Shown: piece by piece, positions 31,349 through 42,944 of the stretch | Layout: the number at the start of each line of letters is the position of its first letter | How positions within the stretch are numbered: position 1 is the first letter of the stretch | The notes under the pieces: generated by a model | Seen by the model: the letters and a program-made list of their open reading frames with translations, nothing else | Told to the model about the DNA's origin: nothing | Database searches by the model: none | Translations under genes and position numbers: made by a program | NCBI GenBank assembly: GCA_034440575.1 | Contig: JAOTOL010000858.1 | Location: 1-64,000 of the forward strand | Source: Imbricaverruca yamaguchii | Lineage: Eukaryota > Arthropoda > Thecostraca > Neoverrucidae | Direction: 5' to 3' | DNA: 64,000 nt

Positions 31349-33145
31349 ATGCCACCGGCGGCCGTCCGGGCCCGGCTGTCGGCCGTCGCCGCCGCCGGCA
31401 GCCGCGCCACGCTGCTGCTGGCGACGCTGCTGGTGACGCTGCTGGCCGTGTCCGTGCCGGCGGCGAGCGGCGCGCTGGCGCAGCCGGCGCAGCACCTTCG
31501 ACTGCCCGCCGGCACCGAGGTGCGCGTCAACGTACACCCTCGCGTGCGGCGGGCGCCCTTCATCAACGACGACGCGCTCAACAAGCTGATGCGGTACGGC
31601 TACCTGCCGCAGTCGGACGTGGAGACGGGCGCGCTGCGCGACGAGTCGCAGCTGACGGACGCCATCCGCCGGTTCCAGCGGTACGCGCACATCCCCGAGA
31701 CGGGCGTCGTCGACGAGCTGACGCGGCGCCAGTTCGGCAAGCCGCGCTGCGGCCTGCCCGACGTGCCGGCGCACAAAGACCGCTACAAGCGCTACGCGCT
31801 GCAGGGCCAGACCTGGGACAAGACCGACCTCACGTGGACGGTGGCGTCGCACACGACCGACATGGACGCCACCACCGTCTACCACGAGCTGGCCAAGGCG
31901 CTCAAAATCTGGTCGGACGCGTCCGTGCTCACGTTCACCTACATCCACAGCGCCGACGCCGACATCATCGTGAGCTTCCACTCGGGCTACCACCAGGACG
32001 GCTACCCGTTCGACGGCACGGGCCAGATCCTGGCGCACGCCTTCTTCCCGGGCACCGGCCGCGGCGGCGACGCCCACTTCGACGAGGGCGAGACGTGGGT
32101 GCTCAACCACGAGGAGAAGAGCAAGGACGGCGTCAGCCTGTTCGCCGTGGCGGCGCACGAGTTCGGCCACTCGCTGGGACTGTCGCACTCGTCGCGCCAG
32201 TCGGCGCTCATGTTCCCCTGGTACCAGAGCGTGTCGGAGGGCTCGCGGCTGCCCGACGACGACCGGCTGGGCCTGCAGCAGATGTACGGCGCGCCGCGCG
32301 GCCAGGAGCCCAAGTGGGCCACCAACCCGTACCCGCCGCGTCGGCCGCCCACCACGGCGCGCACCACCACCACGGCGCGGCCGACGCGGCGCCGCGTCCA
32401 CCGGCCGCCCTCGCGCCAGCGGCCCGACCCGTGCGACACCCACTACGACGCCATCAGCGTCATCCGCGGCGAGACGTTCGTCTTCTCCGGTCAGTACTTC
32501 TGGCGCATCAACCAGCACTCGGGCACGCACAAGCCGATCGCCGTGCGCATCTCCAACTTCTGGTACGGCCTGCCGGAGAACCTCACCAAGATCGACGCCA
32601 TCTACGAACAGCCGTCGGACAGGTCGAGGATCGTCATCTTCACCGGCCGCGACTACTGGCTCTTCAACGGCAACAGCCCCGAGCCGGGCTACCCGCAGCC
32701 GCTCACCACGCTCGGCCTGCCCTACAGCCTCGACAGCATCGACGCCGCCATGGTATGGGGCCACAACGGCAAGACGTACTTCTTCAAGAACGACATGTAC
32801 TGGCGCTTCGACGAGGCGACCGGCAAGGTGGAGCTCGACTACCCGCGCGACATCAACGTCTGGCACGGCGTGCCGTACCACCTGGACGCCGTCTTCCAGT
32901 ACGGCGGCATCACCTACTTCTTCAAGCAGCGTCAGTTCTGGACGTTCGACGACCTGCGGATGCGCGTGGCGAGCCGGGCGCCGTCGCTGTCGGCCGTCAA
33001 GTGGATGGGCTGTCCGCTGACGGCGGCGCGCTCCGACAAGCTCGCCGTCACCGCCGGCGCCGGCCACCTCAGTCTTTCGCACGCCAGCGTCGTGTTGTTA
33101 CTCGCGCACCTGACGGGACACCTAGCCGCGCGAGTGCTGTCCTAG
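31349..33145 (+). CDS. Matrix metalloproteinase, probably GPI-anchored
   Basis: A 598-residue single-exon zinc endopeptidase that would cut extracellular matrix or surface proteins. The signal peptide is within residues 1-42. The peptidoglycan-binding propeptide (about 72-130) ends in the cysteine switch KPRCGLPD (C134). A furin site RYKR (145-148) frees the catalytic domain. It has the structural-zinc region (HSGYHQDGYPFDG), AHFDEGETW, the zinc site H270-E-F-G-H274-SLGLS-H280, and a Met-turn at M288. A Pro/Thr/Arg-rich hinge (328-360) leads to a four-blade hemopexin domain closed by C362 and C555. The tail (about 577-598) is hydrophobic after a small polar stretch, as in GPI-anchored MMPs. 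The frame is open 86 codons upstream to 31091, but only the ATG at 31349 puts a signal peptide first. It is closest in layout to insect Mmp2 and vertebrate MMP17/25; orthology is not settled. Confidence 0.92.
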   Translation: MPPAAVRARLSAVAAAGSRATLLLATLLVTLLAVSVPAASGALAQPAQHLRLPAGTEVRVNVHPRVRRAPFINDDALNKLMRYGYLPQSDVETGALRDESQLTDAIRRFQRYAHIPETGVVDELTRRQFGKPRCGLPDVPAHKDRYKRYALQGQTWDKTDLTWTVASHTTDMDATTVYHELAKALKIWSDASVLTFTYIHSADADIIVSFHSGYHQDGYPFDGTGQILAHAFFPGTGRGGDAHFDEGETWVLNHEEKSKDGVSLFAVAAHEFGHSLGLSHSSRQSALMFPWYQSVSEGSRLPDDDRLGLQQMYGAPRGQEPKWATNPYPPRRPPTTARTTTTARPTRRRVHRPPSRQRPDPCDTHYDAISVIRGETFVFSGQYFWRINQHSGTHKPIAVRISNFWYGLPENLTKIDAIYEQPSDRSRIVIFTGRDYWLFNGNSPEPGYPQPLTTLGLPYSLDSIDAAMVWGHNGKTYFFKNDMYWRFDEATGKVELDYPRDINVWHGVPYHLDAVFQYGGITYFFKQRQFWTFDDLRMRVASRAPSLSAVKWMGCPLTAARSDKLAVTAGAGHLSLSHASVVLLLAHLTGHLAARVLS

Positions 33146-33690
33146 CTAGCGGGCGCCACCACTGCCACATCCTGTGTAAGGGCCTGTTGTGATACGTTGT
33201 GTTGTAATTTAATGCGCAGTGTGAGCGAGCGAGCGAGAGACAGAAGAGTGAGAAGGTGAGAGAGAGAGCAGACACAAGTGGACAAATCCGCCGAACAATG
33301 GAGTGCAATGTGCTGGGTGCGCTTCGGCGAGTGATCAGTGACAACATAGTCACTGACATCAGTGATCAGCGACGATATCGGGATACAGCGAGGGGTAGAA
33401 CCTCATATGGCCTGCGGGTCTCGACAGACACTGTGTGGAGCTCTCTGAAATTCAGAGGGGATAGGAGACATTCAGAGCAGTTCCGGTGAGAACTGGCGGC
33501 GTCGCCGTCGGGCATGGTGCTGAGTATGCAGAGAGCTACACGCGCTTTCTTCGGAGCCTAGTCCTGCCATTGTCCACGTGTGTCCAGCTCGCGCTCTCAC
33601 TTTTTGTCCTTCCAGCGGCACATGCAGTCGCTTCCATTGTACTCACGCCGATATAAATCTTGAAAATGTGAAAACACAATAAACAGATGT
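33146..33690 (+). other. Presumed 3' untranslated region of the metalloproteinase
   Basis: No coding frame follows the stop. The first AATAAA lies at 33678-33683, giving a 3' region of roughly 0.55 kb. A gcgagcgagcgagagacaga-type purine-rich stretch occurs at 33225-33270. Confidence 0.45.
33678..33683 (+). promoter_or_regulatory. AATAAA polyadenylation signal
   Basis: This is the first canonical AATAAA after the metalloproteinase stop codon. Use is inferred from position only. Confidence 0.4.
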
Positions 33691-34227
33691 ACTTCAAGTG
33701 ATACGGGTATCCAACCTCGGGTTCATCTTCAACGAATCCCGACTCCCAGGTGAACTGATCAGTGTCGATGATCACTGTTGATAATTATCAAAAAGTGATG
33801 GGTCACCACTGGCCCGCACATACAACATTCAAACTCAAGAGCTTACGATTCAAAGTTACCCGATCGCTTCATCGCCGGAAGTGATTTCACCGGCAGGAAA
33901 TATACGCATTCACATAACCTCATGAAACTTCCTGCTAACTTCCTTACTACGTTAGGCCTGATCAATATATGTTAGGTAATACAATTTCAGATTAAGACTG
34001 TCCTTCCTCCACAAACACTATGTATTTCAAAGGCATATTTCAAGCTGACAATGTGTGTTATACTCCTAGCTTCGTTAAACAATCAATATTTCCACTGCGT
34101 CTCCTGTATTTTAATGTATCTTTTTAATACCCTGCCCGTTGACAGGTAGACAGGAGTACCTGTGTGATGAAATTACACCAATTTCCAGGGATGAGAAGGG
34201 GGCCAATGTAGAGCAAGTCAAGGCATT
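33691..34227. other. Nothing recognised
   Basis: AT-rich, no repeats or frames of note. Confidence 0.45.
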
Positions 34228-34274
34228 GATTATTTGGGCTCAAGGGCGCGCCGACTACGAGGTCATTTAGCGCC
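34228..34274 (-). mobile_element. SINE-tail copy
   Basis: The minus strand carries GGCGC, GAC..GTC and GCGCCC in hairpin order, then TTGAGCCCAAATAATC. It is the same variant as 20909-20957. No clear target duplication. Confidence 0.65.
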
Positions 34275-35368
34275 ACCAAGGTAGGTCCTACAACTCGCCG
34301 ATCCTTCTTTCTTTTACTGTTGAACAGATCCTAGAAAAGGGATCGTTCCGCAGCCGTTTCACAGATAGCAAGGTTAGTGACTTCGTTGAAGACTCCAGGA
34401 CAGACTATGTGTATGCGCCAATTGGAAGTTCTGCCAGGAAATCACAACCTTACCACTCCATCCTAAAAATATTACAAGAATAAAAATGACAAGGAAAGAA
34501 ATGCTTAACAAGAGAAGATAGAGAAAAGAAGAGCCAAATGTCGGACCAATCATGTCTAGATCAGACAGTCATGCAAATTCATTGGAAGAGATCAAATGTT
34601 ATAATAATGCATTACCCGACACGCTAATGTCTAACGTGCTTTTAACACACGCATCGGAGGAGGGGCGGAATCGGCCCAACCTTCCTGTTTTTGGACGACA
34701 TATCATCTCAACGGGCAGGGATGTTGGAATGAAATCTGATGACTTTTTCATTGATAAGCGTATCCTATGCAAAAAACGCAAACCTTCCTAAACACAGGAA
34801 CCGCGGGGTTGGCGCGGCGACCCGGTGTGGCGGCTGATCTCGACCACATTTGAAACTGGGGGCATCGACCTGGGGTCGTGTAATTTATACTGAAGCGTGT
34901 TCACTACAGCCGTAATCTACCCTCCACATGTTGTATGCCTAGCTTCGGTATTTTCAAAAACTTTATGGGAGCTGAATCCCCACCCGGTGCGCGTTATGTG
35001 AGACGCACCCAAGCGTGAATGCTAGAATGATGTACGTGATAATTGTAATGGACGTGGAGTCTGCTTCCACTTCCGCCTAAGCACTAGCATAGTGATTTCC
35101 TTACGAGCTTCAGACGAGCTTTCCCAACCGTTGGACTATCAAACCATATATTCCGCTGCATCCACATTTCAATGGTGTCAAGTTTCACGTAACGTATTGG
35201 TGGTCGAACCCATCCCATGGAACGATTTTCAAAGAGCTTCGGCGGAAAATTATCACTTGGATGCATTAATAACAGTCGCATAAGAAATTGTATGGCATTG
35301 ATGGCATTAATCTTGGTGGCATTTAATTGTAAGAAGCGCTACAAAAAAAGGTTAATTGAGCAACAAAT
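34275..35368. other. No gene; contains dispersed repeat A copy 2
   Basis: 34845-34925 matches 4680-4745 (gggtcgtgtaatttatactg, then agccgtaatc). The rest is AT-rich and featureless. Confidence 0.45.
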
Positions 35369-35733
35369 ACCAGCTGGGCGAAAGTGACTAAGGCGCAAGT
35401 ACCAACCCGGCGAAACTGACTCGAGTACAAGTGTCAACCCCGCGAAACTGACTCGAGTACAAGTGTCAACCCAGCGAAACTGACTCGAGTACAAGTGCCA
35501 ACCCGGCGAAACTGACTCGAGTACAAGTGCCAACCCGGCGAAACTGACTCGAGTACAAGTGCCAACCCGGCGAAACTGACTCGAGTACAAGTGTCAACCC
35601 GGCGAAACTGACTCGAGTACAAGTGCCAACCCGGCGAAACTGACTCGAGTACAAGTGCCAACCCGGCGAAACTGACTCGAGTACAAGTGCCAACCCGGCG
35701 AAACTGACTCGAGTACAGGTGCCATCCCGGCGA
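35369..35733. repeat. Minisatellite, 32-bp unit, about 11 copies
   Basis: The unit is ccaacccggcgaaactgact plus cgagtacaagtg. It has the same period as the array at 25438 but an unrelated sequence. Confidence 0.9.
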
Positions 35734-36837
35734 GAGATGATGTTCCGCCGGGCGTCAGAGGCCACGCACAGTCGGCCTGCGCAGCCCATAGCTGATAGCA
35801 GGGCCCCGTATCGCGGGGACAGTGAGGCTGATAGCAGCGCCTCGCACCACACAGATAGGAAGTATTTTTAGAATGGAATGGCAAGGTTGGGATTTCCTGG
35901 CAGAACTTCCCACTGGCGCATACACATGGTCTGTCCTGGAGTCCTCACAACAAAGTCGTCACCCTTGCTACCCGTGTGTGTGTGTGTAGCACAGTGAGGC
36001 AGGCACGTGGTGGCGGTGCAGCGCGCCGCCGTGGGTGGCGCGCCCTCCTGTCTGATCCTCTTCACACGCCCGTCGAGATAGACAGACAGCGCGGTGTGGC
36101 AACAGTGGACGTGGGCGGCGTGCACACGGCCGCACCAAACGTCACGCACGTGCAGTGACCCCGACACAGAGACACGTGGCGCCGGCACGGCTCCACTCCG
36201 GGACCGGCCAGCTGGGTCCACAGTGGAGCCACATGGCTTCCAGTTGTACCGGCAACGACAAACGCCCGCACAATACCTCCCCACGGCCTCGTCAATCTCA
36301 TAGCAAACACAATTCGATGTCGAGGTCCCTCGTCTCACGACACCACAAGCCCCGGTCTGTTTTTTTACACTGACGAAGACGGGCCCAGTACGGCCCTGGT
36401 ACCCCAGAAGCGGCGGGCCCTAGTCTGATCCCTTGCCACCAGTCAGACGGTGAACAGATTGGTCGTTTGTCACCAGGGTTGGGGACAGGACCCAGTATGG
36501 CACCGCGGCAGCGGCAGGACCCGTCGACGGTCTGGTCCCTCGACACAGCGCCGATTCCTCGGGTATCAGCGGCCGACGCCGGCCAAAAACGCTCGGCGTT
36601 GGGTGGGCTCCAGTGCAGCCACCCGTCGCCGCCCCAGCTCGCGGTGGCGAGGCGGCAGGCGTCACAAGCCACCACCCACCTCCGGCTGTCTATTTGGGAC
36701 TTCGGGCGCACGGACCAGATTTCATCATTTAGCACCCACAACAACGGACCATGACGAAAGGTGCGGCTGGTGCGGAGATGTGTGCCGCCATCAGTCACCC
36801 TCCCTCACCGCTCTGTCTGTCAGAGCGTCTCTCATTA
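35734..36837. other. GC-rich, no gene recognised
   Basis: Compositional open frames only. A gtgtgtgtgtgt run occurs near 35975. Confidence 0.4.
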
Positions 36838-37250
36838 CCAGCTGTTCGTCACAGCGTCTCCGATCACCAGCTGTCCGCCAGTACCTCCCCGATCCGACCA
36901 CCAGTTGTCCGTCAGTACCTCCCCGATCACCAGCTGTCCCCAACTTGTCCGTCAGTACCTTCCCGACCACCAGCTGTCCATCAGTACCTCCCCGACCACC
37001 GTTGTCCGTCAGTACCTTCCCGACCACCAGCTGTCCATTACCGACCACCAGTTGTCCGTCAGTACCTTCCCGACCACCAGTTGTCCGTCAGTACCTCCCC
37101 GACCACCAGCTGTCCGCCAGTACCTCCCCGATCCGACCACCAGTTGTCCGTCAGTACCTCCCCGATCACCAGCAGACCGACAGAGCGTCTCGATCACCGG
37201 TCAAAGCCTGCCCGATCACCAGCTCTCTGTCAGAACCTCTCTGATCACCA
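36838..37250. repeat. Minisatellite, about 29-bp unit, about 14 copies
   Basis: The unit is ccgaccaccagttgtccgtc plus agtacctcc, with deletions and fused half-units. Edges are degenerate. A C run lies at 37269-37280. Confidence 0.85.
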
Positions 37251-38121
37251 GCTGGTCGTCGGACTCAGCCCCCCCCCCCCTCCACCGCCAGTTGTCAGGT
37301 CGCAGTAGGTACTCCGTCCCACCGAACGTTCAGTCCTTGTAAGCCGAGATTGGCGAGCACCTGATCACCAGCTGGCCGTCCGGCCCGGCCCCGAGCTGTC
37401 GGGACCCAGTATTTCCCCCCGCCGAATGTTCAGTCTTTGTAAGTCGTGGCTGGCGAGCATCTGAGCGCCAACAGGGCGACGAAAAACGCCGCCGGCTTGA
37501 TAAGAACAGCGTGCGGAGAGGTGGGAACTCCAACGGAAGACGCCGCCCGGAGTTCCAACAAACAACTCGGCACGAGCTGACGCCGCCGCAGAGACAAAGC
37601 ACGACACGCAGACACGGAGTGATGCGCACAAAGGCAGTCACGAAAGGCACACGGCCACGGGTATGGCAACAGCTACACTCGGGGCTCAGGGACGGATGTG
37701 AGCACTGAGCTGGACAATGGTCAGCTAGATTTTGATTGTCAGCAATTACTGAACGATGGAAAATATTACTGACTAGTGAATGGATGGTGTACTCAACTTA
37801 CACCACGCAATGACGTCATCATTCATATCCAAACAAATTAATTGATTTCATTAATAAAAGGATTTCACAGTCTTTATATCACATCTTTATCGCAGATATC
37901 CGAGCAACTAAACGGTACTTTTCGAGACAAGGACCATTGTCAGAAGATTCCCTCGTATCCAAATCCACAAACAACACAAATGAGTGCGTGGTGAAGTTCT
38001 GCGTCCTGGCGCCCTCATCGTACTCCCGTGACAAGCTGACTTGAACAAAGTGGCCTGCCATATCCAACACTGGTGAAATTCCTAGTCATGTTGGGTGGTT
38101 GGTTATTGGCTTTACGCAATG

Positions 38122-38123
<2 letters not shown>
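37251..38123. other. No gene recognised
   Basis: A 63-codon minus frame at 37879-38070 (ending RLVARISAIKM) could be an exon, but nothing confirms it. At 38091-38115 a SINE-tail end (ggttattggctttacg) runs into the AT repeat. Confidence 0.35.

Positions 38124-38198
<75 letters not shown>
38124..38198. repeat. AT microsatellite
   Basis: About 70 bp of uninterrupted alternating AT. Confidence 0.95.
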
Positions 38199-38199
<1 letters not shown>

Positions 38200-38340
38200 G
38201 CTTTGCGTGCTTTTGGGAGACCACTCCCCATCCACATATTGGCTGTGCCCTCAATAATCTCAACTTTTAACGTGGGACCCTATGTGGTATGTCCCCCACC
38301 CCACGTGGCACAGTCTACTTTGGTCAGCCTATTTCCTCAG
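38200..38340 (+). repeat. Dispersed repeat E, copy 1
   Basis: Matches 39000-39140 in the same orientation. Shared blocks are tagctttg, gtgcttttgggag, cccatcc, caataat, ccctatgtggtatg and cccccacccc-like runs. Confidence 0.65.
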
Positions 38341-38344
38341 TGCT

Positions 38345-38830
38345 AAATTGTTCGCGAAATAGGGTGGAATATACCACCCACTGAACAGTTAACCGACATC
38401 CTTATGGAAGGAGTATCGACATCGTGCTTTTGGTGGGTGTTGTAGAATCTTGTGCCTTTTGTTTCCAACTGTATCCCGTTTACAAGTGTCATGCTTATGT
38501 TCACTGTAACGGATCCGGATGGTGGTACCGAACATCTCGAAACGCGATTCCAGGTGAAGGGATTACCTCTGATGTGCTGTGTTATACAATACCAGTTTAT
38601 AGCATAGGTGTTTGAATCGTCATCGCTGGTATCGGTGTCACCAAATTAAGTACCTCTCAAAACAAAGAGTGAACAGGGACAAGTACGCGATTGTCTCGAA
38701 ACTACTGGGTTTGTAGGACTGACACATTTTAATAGCACTACTCCCATGGTGATTTCGACATCCTGCTCTACCAGATTCGACATCTCACACCTAACGAGAA
38801 ATCATTATTTTAACACTGTATTGCCTGCGT
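38345..38830 (-). repeat. Dispersed repeat family D, inverted copy
   Basis: Begins aatagggtggaatatacc and ends acatctcacacctaacgaga, the reverse complements of the two end blocks of family D elements. Its inner 38615-38785 part also matches 80-245. Confidence 0.6.
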
Positions 38831-38999
38831 GTATTGATCCCTCCCAGTAATTTTCAAAAACCTACACCTGTGGACAGGGGTACCGATTTTATGGAAATCA
38901 TTAGACGGAGGAAAAATGTTGAGATCGGTCAATATTATCCGGTGTTAAAGTATGAAACATCAAGGGGACAAGCAACATTGGGGAGGGTGACAAAGGGGT

Positions 39000-39140
39000 G
39001 TAGCTTTGTGTGCTTTTGGGAGGGTACTTGCCCATCCTCAATATTTGTTCCCCTCCAATAATTTTAACTTTTACCACGTAACCCTATGTGGTATGCCCCC
39101 CAATCCATTTCGGCCACTCCACTGCTTCCATGCATCACCC
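39000..39140 (+). repeat. Dispersed repeat E, copy 2
   Basis: The second copy of the 140-bp repeat at 38200-38340, diverged by scattered substitutions. Confidence 0.65.
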
Positions 39141-39328
39141 CTTTCAATAATTTCCAGAAATCTACACCTATGGAGTTACAGGGCCTCTCCCACCCATCCA
39201 TCAACACTAACGGCCACTAATATTTCGATGTATATAGCCAACAAAGCAGTATTTTCAGAAATGTCAAGAAGAACTCCCCTGCGATGAAGAAGATTGTTCA
39301 TCGTTAGATAATCGTCGCACTGCAGGAA

Positions 39329-39460
39329 AGGTCACGATACACCGTGTGGGAGGTCACGACACATCGGGTGGAAAGCTAGGACGCACCGCGTGGGAGGTGA
39401 CGACGCACCGCTTGGGAGGTCACGACGCATCGCGTGGAAGGTCACAATGCAACGTGTGGG
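39329..39460. repeat. Minisatellite, 22-bp unit, about 6 copies
   Basis: The unit ggtcacgacgcaccgcgtgg plus ga is diverged between copies. Confidence 0.8.
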
Positions 39461-39647
39461 ATGCATTGCCGATGTTACTACTCAGCAATTGCGAACAGAA
39501 AGACCATTTTACACATGTTCATAACGACGACAAAGAATATTGAACACCCTAGCAACACTTAGAGGTCAATACTTGACCTATGAGTGAATTCTGTTCCGAA
39601 ATCTCAGCCGAAGCAAAATCTTAAATAAAATGGACAATTGGGCGATA

Positions 39648-39902
39648 TTAAGGCTGCAAGGAAGCGAGGTTTAAGGCTACAATGAAATAAGGTTTAAGGC
39701 TGAAAAGAGGAAGGTCAAATACTGCAATGGAGCAAGGTTTAAGGCTACAATGGTGTAAGACTCAAGGCCGCAAGGGAGCAATGTTTAAGGCTGCAATTGA
39801 GTAAGGTTTAAGACTGCAATAGAGCAAGGTTGAAGGCTGTAATGGAGTATGGTTTAAGACAACAAGGCAGCAAGTTTTAAGGCCGCAAAGGAGCAAGTTT
39901 TC
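39648..39902. repeat. Minisatellite, 22-23-bp unit, about 11 copies
   Basis: The unit resembles gagcaaggtttaaggctgca plus atg, with many substitutions, so the array looks old. Confidence 0.8.
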
Positions 39903-40107
39903 ATATTCCGGCAGAGCCAGCTGCAGGCCACACGTGAAGCCAGATTTAAGACTCAGACGGGGGCGAGTGGCCGGAAGGCGAGATAGCGGACCGGTTGCAG
40001 ACGTCGGGACAAGGTCAGCGGCGAGCCGCCGCGTCGGTCGATGCCGCAGCGGGCCCAGGGTTACCGCCCGGCACATGGCACAGTGGCAGAGCGACCTCTG
40101 GCCGCCC

Positions 40108-40660
40108 GACTGCGCTGCAGGAGTCGGTACACTCTATTGTACACAAGCAGCCGGTAACCGACTAGCGCAGGAGTCGGCATACTGTACTGTACATAGTCCG
40201 GCACACGGTACTGTCACCGACTAGCGCAGGAGTCGGTCCTCTGTACTGTACACGTCCGGCATATGGAGCCGGTAACTGTACACGGTCCTGGCATATGGCA
40301 GCCGGTAACCGACTAGCGCAGGAGTCGGTACACTGTACTGTACACAGTCCGGCATATGGCAGCCGGTAACTGACTAGCGCAGGAGTCGGTCCTCTGTACT
40401 GTACACGGTCCGGCATATGGCAGCCGGTAACTGACTAGCGCAGGAGTCGGTCCACTGTACTGTACACAGTCCGGCATATGGCAGCCGGTAACTGACTAGC
40501 GCAGGAGTCGGTCCTCTGTACTGTACACGGTCCGGCATATGGCAGCCGGTAACCGACTAGCGCAGGAGTCGGTCCACTGTACTGTACACAGTCCGGCATA
40601 TGGCAGCCGGTAACTGACTAGCGCAGGAGTCGGTCCTCTGTACTGTACACGGTCCGGCCG
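40108..40660. repeat. 61-bp tandem array with 122-bp alternation
   Basis: Units run ggcatatggcagccggtaac, tgactagcgcaggagtcggt, then ccwctgtactgtacac. Two variants (cctctg..acggtcc and ccactg..acagtcc) alternate from about 40310 to 40660, so the repeating block has become a dimer. Confidence 0.88.
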
Positions 40661-41189
40661 TAGTGTTGGCGGCAGTAGCGGATCAAGGATTTAGAAAAAG
40701 GAGCATTGAAAGTTCTGGTGCCCGTAGATTTTAGTATACCCATCATAATTTGTCTACCAAGGAGGGAGGCAGTTGCGCTCCGAAAATGCCAGGGCTGTAT
40801 TGCAGGTAGCATCGTACCATAGCTGTTGTTAGTCGGCGTGGGCTTAGTGTCATGGAGACAGTTTGTAGGGCATGCTATTATCAATTCAAATCGCGTGGGC
40901 CTTGGGCTTGAGCTCCCTCCGTCGACCCAAGCTCCCTCCGTCGGTACACACAAGGGGGCAATGGACACGTACCTTCTCACAGCCTCGGAAGGAATCTATT
41001 CAAGATGGGAAAAGAACGTTAAAAATGGCCCTTCGGGAGATTTCTACGCGAACGAAAATAGATGTCGAGCTAGAAGGTCCAGTGGGAACTAATGGCCTCC
41101 TTCAGACCTAGCGGGGTCCCCGTCCCATTCGAGAGCTGGTGGTTCTAGTGAGCTGGAGGGTCCTTAACAGCGCACTGGAGGGGGGGGGA
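40661..41189. other. No gene recognised
   Basis: Moderately open frames on both strands (up to 120 codons) could be eroded transposon sequence, but no motif is identifiable. A G run lies at 41180-41188. Confidence 0.35.
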
Positions 41190-41870
41190 GAAATCCGCCC
41201 ACCCCTCCGGTTTTTCGTAGATAACTCCTGATGTTACCGGCAGATATACGCCATTGTTTGTGTACCAGCCAATAAATGACCGGCGTGTTGTTTGAAGTAA
41301 GAAAAATGAAGATCAACCGAAAATTTTTAGTTAGGGTCGCTAAAGTCAAAAAATTATAGCGCCAGATCACAAATCGGCGCTGATGCGCTTCCCGTATATT
41401 AGCAAATGGAAGTGTTTTGGAAACTAGCGACTGTTTGATGTGCATTGTATGCTACATTGTTCGAGTCATTCAGTCACCGAGGTCAGTCGGTCAGTTCATA
41501 ACAGGTTAAACAGCCTTAGAGGGCATATGGCGAAATCCGCCAATCCTTCCATTTTTCATACATAACTCCATATTGTACCGGCCGATATAGCCAAGTTTTT
41601 GCGTACCTGCTTATAAATGACCGGCGCATTGTTTAAAGCAAGGAAAATGAAATCGGCGAGAAGTTTTCAGTTAGGGTCGTTAAGTAAAACAATTCGCGCG
41701 TCAGACCACAAAATCGGCACTGATGCGCTTGCCGTATATTGGCAATAGGGAAGTGTTCTTGACGACACCGCGACTTGTTTGATGCATATTGTTACGCTAT
41801 ATAATTTAAAGTCATGTTAGGTCGCCGAGGTAAGTAGGTAGTTCATGATAGGCTAATGTAACCAAACTTT
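41190..41870. repeat. 341-bp tandem duplication, diverged
   Basis: 41190 and 41531 both start gaaatccgccMa and share ataaatgaccggcg, agttagggtcg, tgatgcgctt and gttcat further in. Roughly three-quarters identical by eye. No coding capacity. Confidence 0.75.
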
Positions 41871-42058
41871 CACTGGAATGTGTCATAAATGCAAATGACT
41901 GTCATGCGATTGATGTCACTTTAATGTACTCCTTACATCCGAAATCTACTGTTTGTCATTGTGTGCCTAGCATTCATACTTTATTCATGTATTTCACTTT
42001 TTTGAGCCGATTGTGCCGAGCCGCCCAACGGAGCGTCGGGAGGGGCCCGCCCGGAACG

Positions 42059-42410
42059 GAGAGAAAAACCCAAAAAAAATCCCCCTTAAAAGAAAAAAGG
42101 AAAAAAAGGGATCATAAAAAATTATTATCACCATTATTAAAATAAAAAAAAAAATAAAAACCAAATTAAAAAATTAAAAAAAAAAAAAAAAAAACAAAAA
42201 AAAAAAAAAAAAAACCCCCCAAAAAAAAAAAAAAATATTATATTACCACTTAACCCAAAAAAATAACCAAAAAAAATAAACAAACTACAAAAAAAAAATA
42301 ATTAAGGTGCCCACCACCCCCCAAAAAAATTTTTTCTCTCCCTCATAAAAAAAAATATAAAATTGGGAGGGGGAAACCCCCCCCCCCCCCCCGAATTATA
42401 AAAAACCCCC
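42059..42410. other. Homopolymer-dominated tract, probable assembly artefact
   Basis: Runs of A, with short C and T blocks, make up nearly all of 350 bp, including poly-A runs over 15, a C run over 15 near 42378-42392, and almost no CpG. It begins and ends abruptly against normal sequence. It lacks the periodicity of a microsatellite and looks like low-quality reads used to close a gap. Confidence 0.6.
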
Positions 42411-42479
42411 TTAAGAGCCTGAAAGCCTGTAAGGGGACCAGGGGCAGGTGGGAAGAGCCTCTGGTGGGCGGAGGTCAGA

Positions 42480-42690
42480 GGTTCCTGGACTCTCCGTGAC
42501 TCAGCTGTGTGAAGCTCCCTCTCTATCTCTGTGAATCAGCTGTGTGAAGCTACCCTCTTTGCTCCCTTGCGGCTCAGCTGTGTGAAGCTGCCCGCTCTGC
42601 TCCTTCGCGACTCGGCTGTGCGAGGCTTCCCTCTCTGTCTCTCTCTCTCTCTCTGTCCCTCTGTGACTCAACTGAGTGACGCCTCCCGAC
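42480..42690. repeat. About 45-bp repeat, 5 copies
   Basis: Units share gactcagctgtgtgaagct followed by a pyrimidine-rich half. A ctctctctct run expands the last one. Confidence 0.7.
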
Positions 42691-42944
42691 TACAAACAGC
42701 GCGGCGCTGGCTACCGCCACCGGCGCTAATGAGACGCCCCAGACGGCGGTATCGCCAGCGGTGGCAGCCGCTCAGCTGTCGGCCGTAGCTCCCGGAGCTG
42801 CATCAGAGCCCACTTCCGGCGCGGCCGGCGGCGTGTGACGTTACCTCACGTCACGTCACACCGCCTGTGCAACCGCACACCGACCGTGTTCGCACATCGC
42901 CTCGCAGGCATTCGCCGTCGGCGTCAGGGAAGGCTGTGTCGTGT

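Noticed and set aside
31328..33082. 584-codon minus-strand open frame opposite the metalloproteinase
   Set aside because: It is the antisense shadow of a GC-rich gene; its Arg/Val/Ala-rich product has no domain, while the plus frame has every MMP motif.
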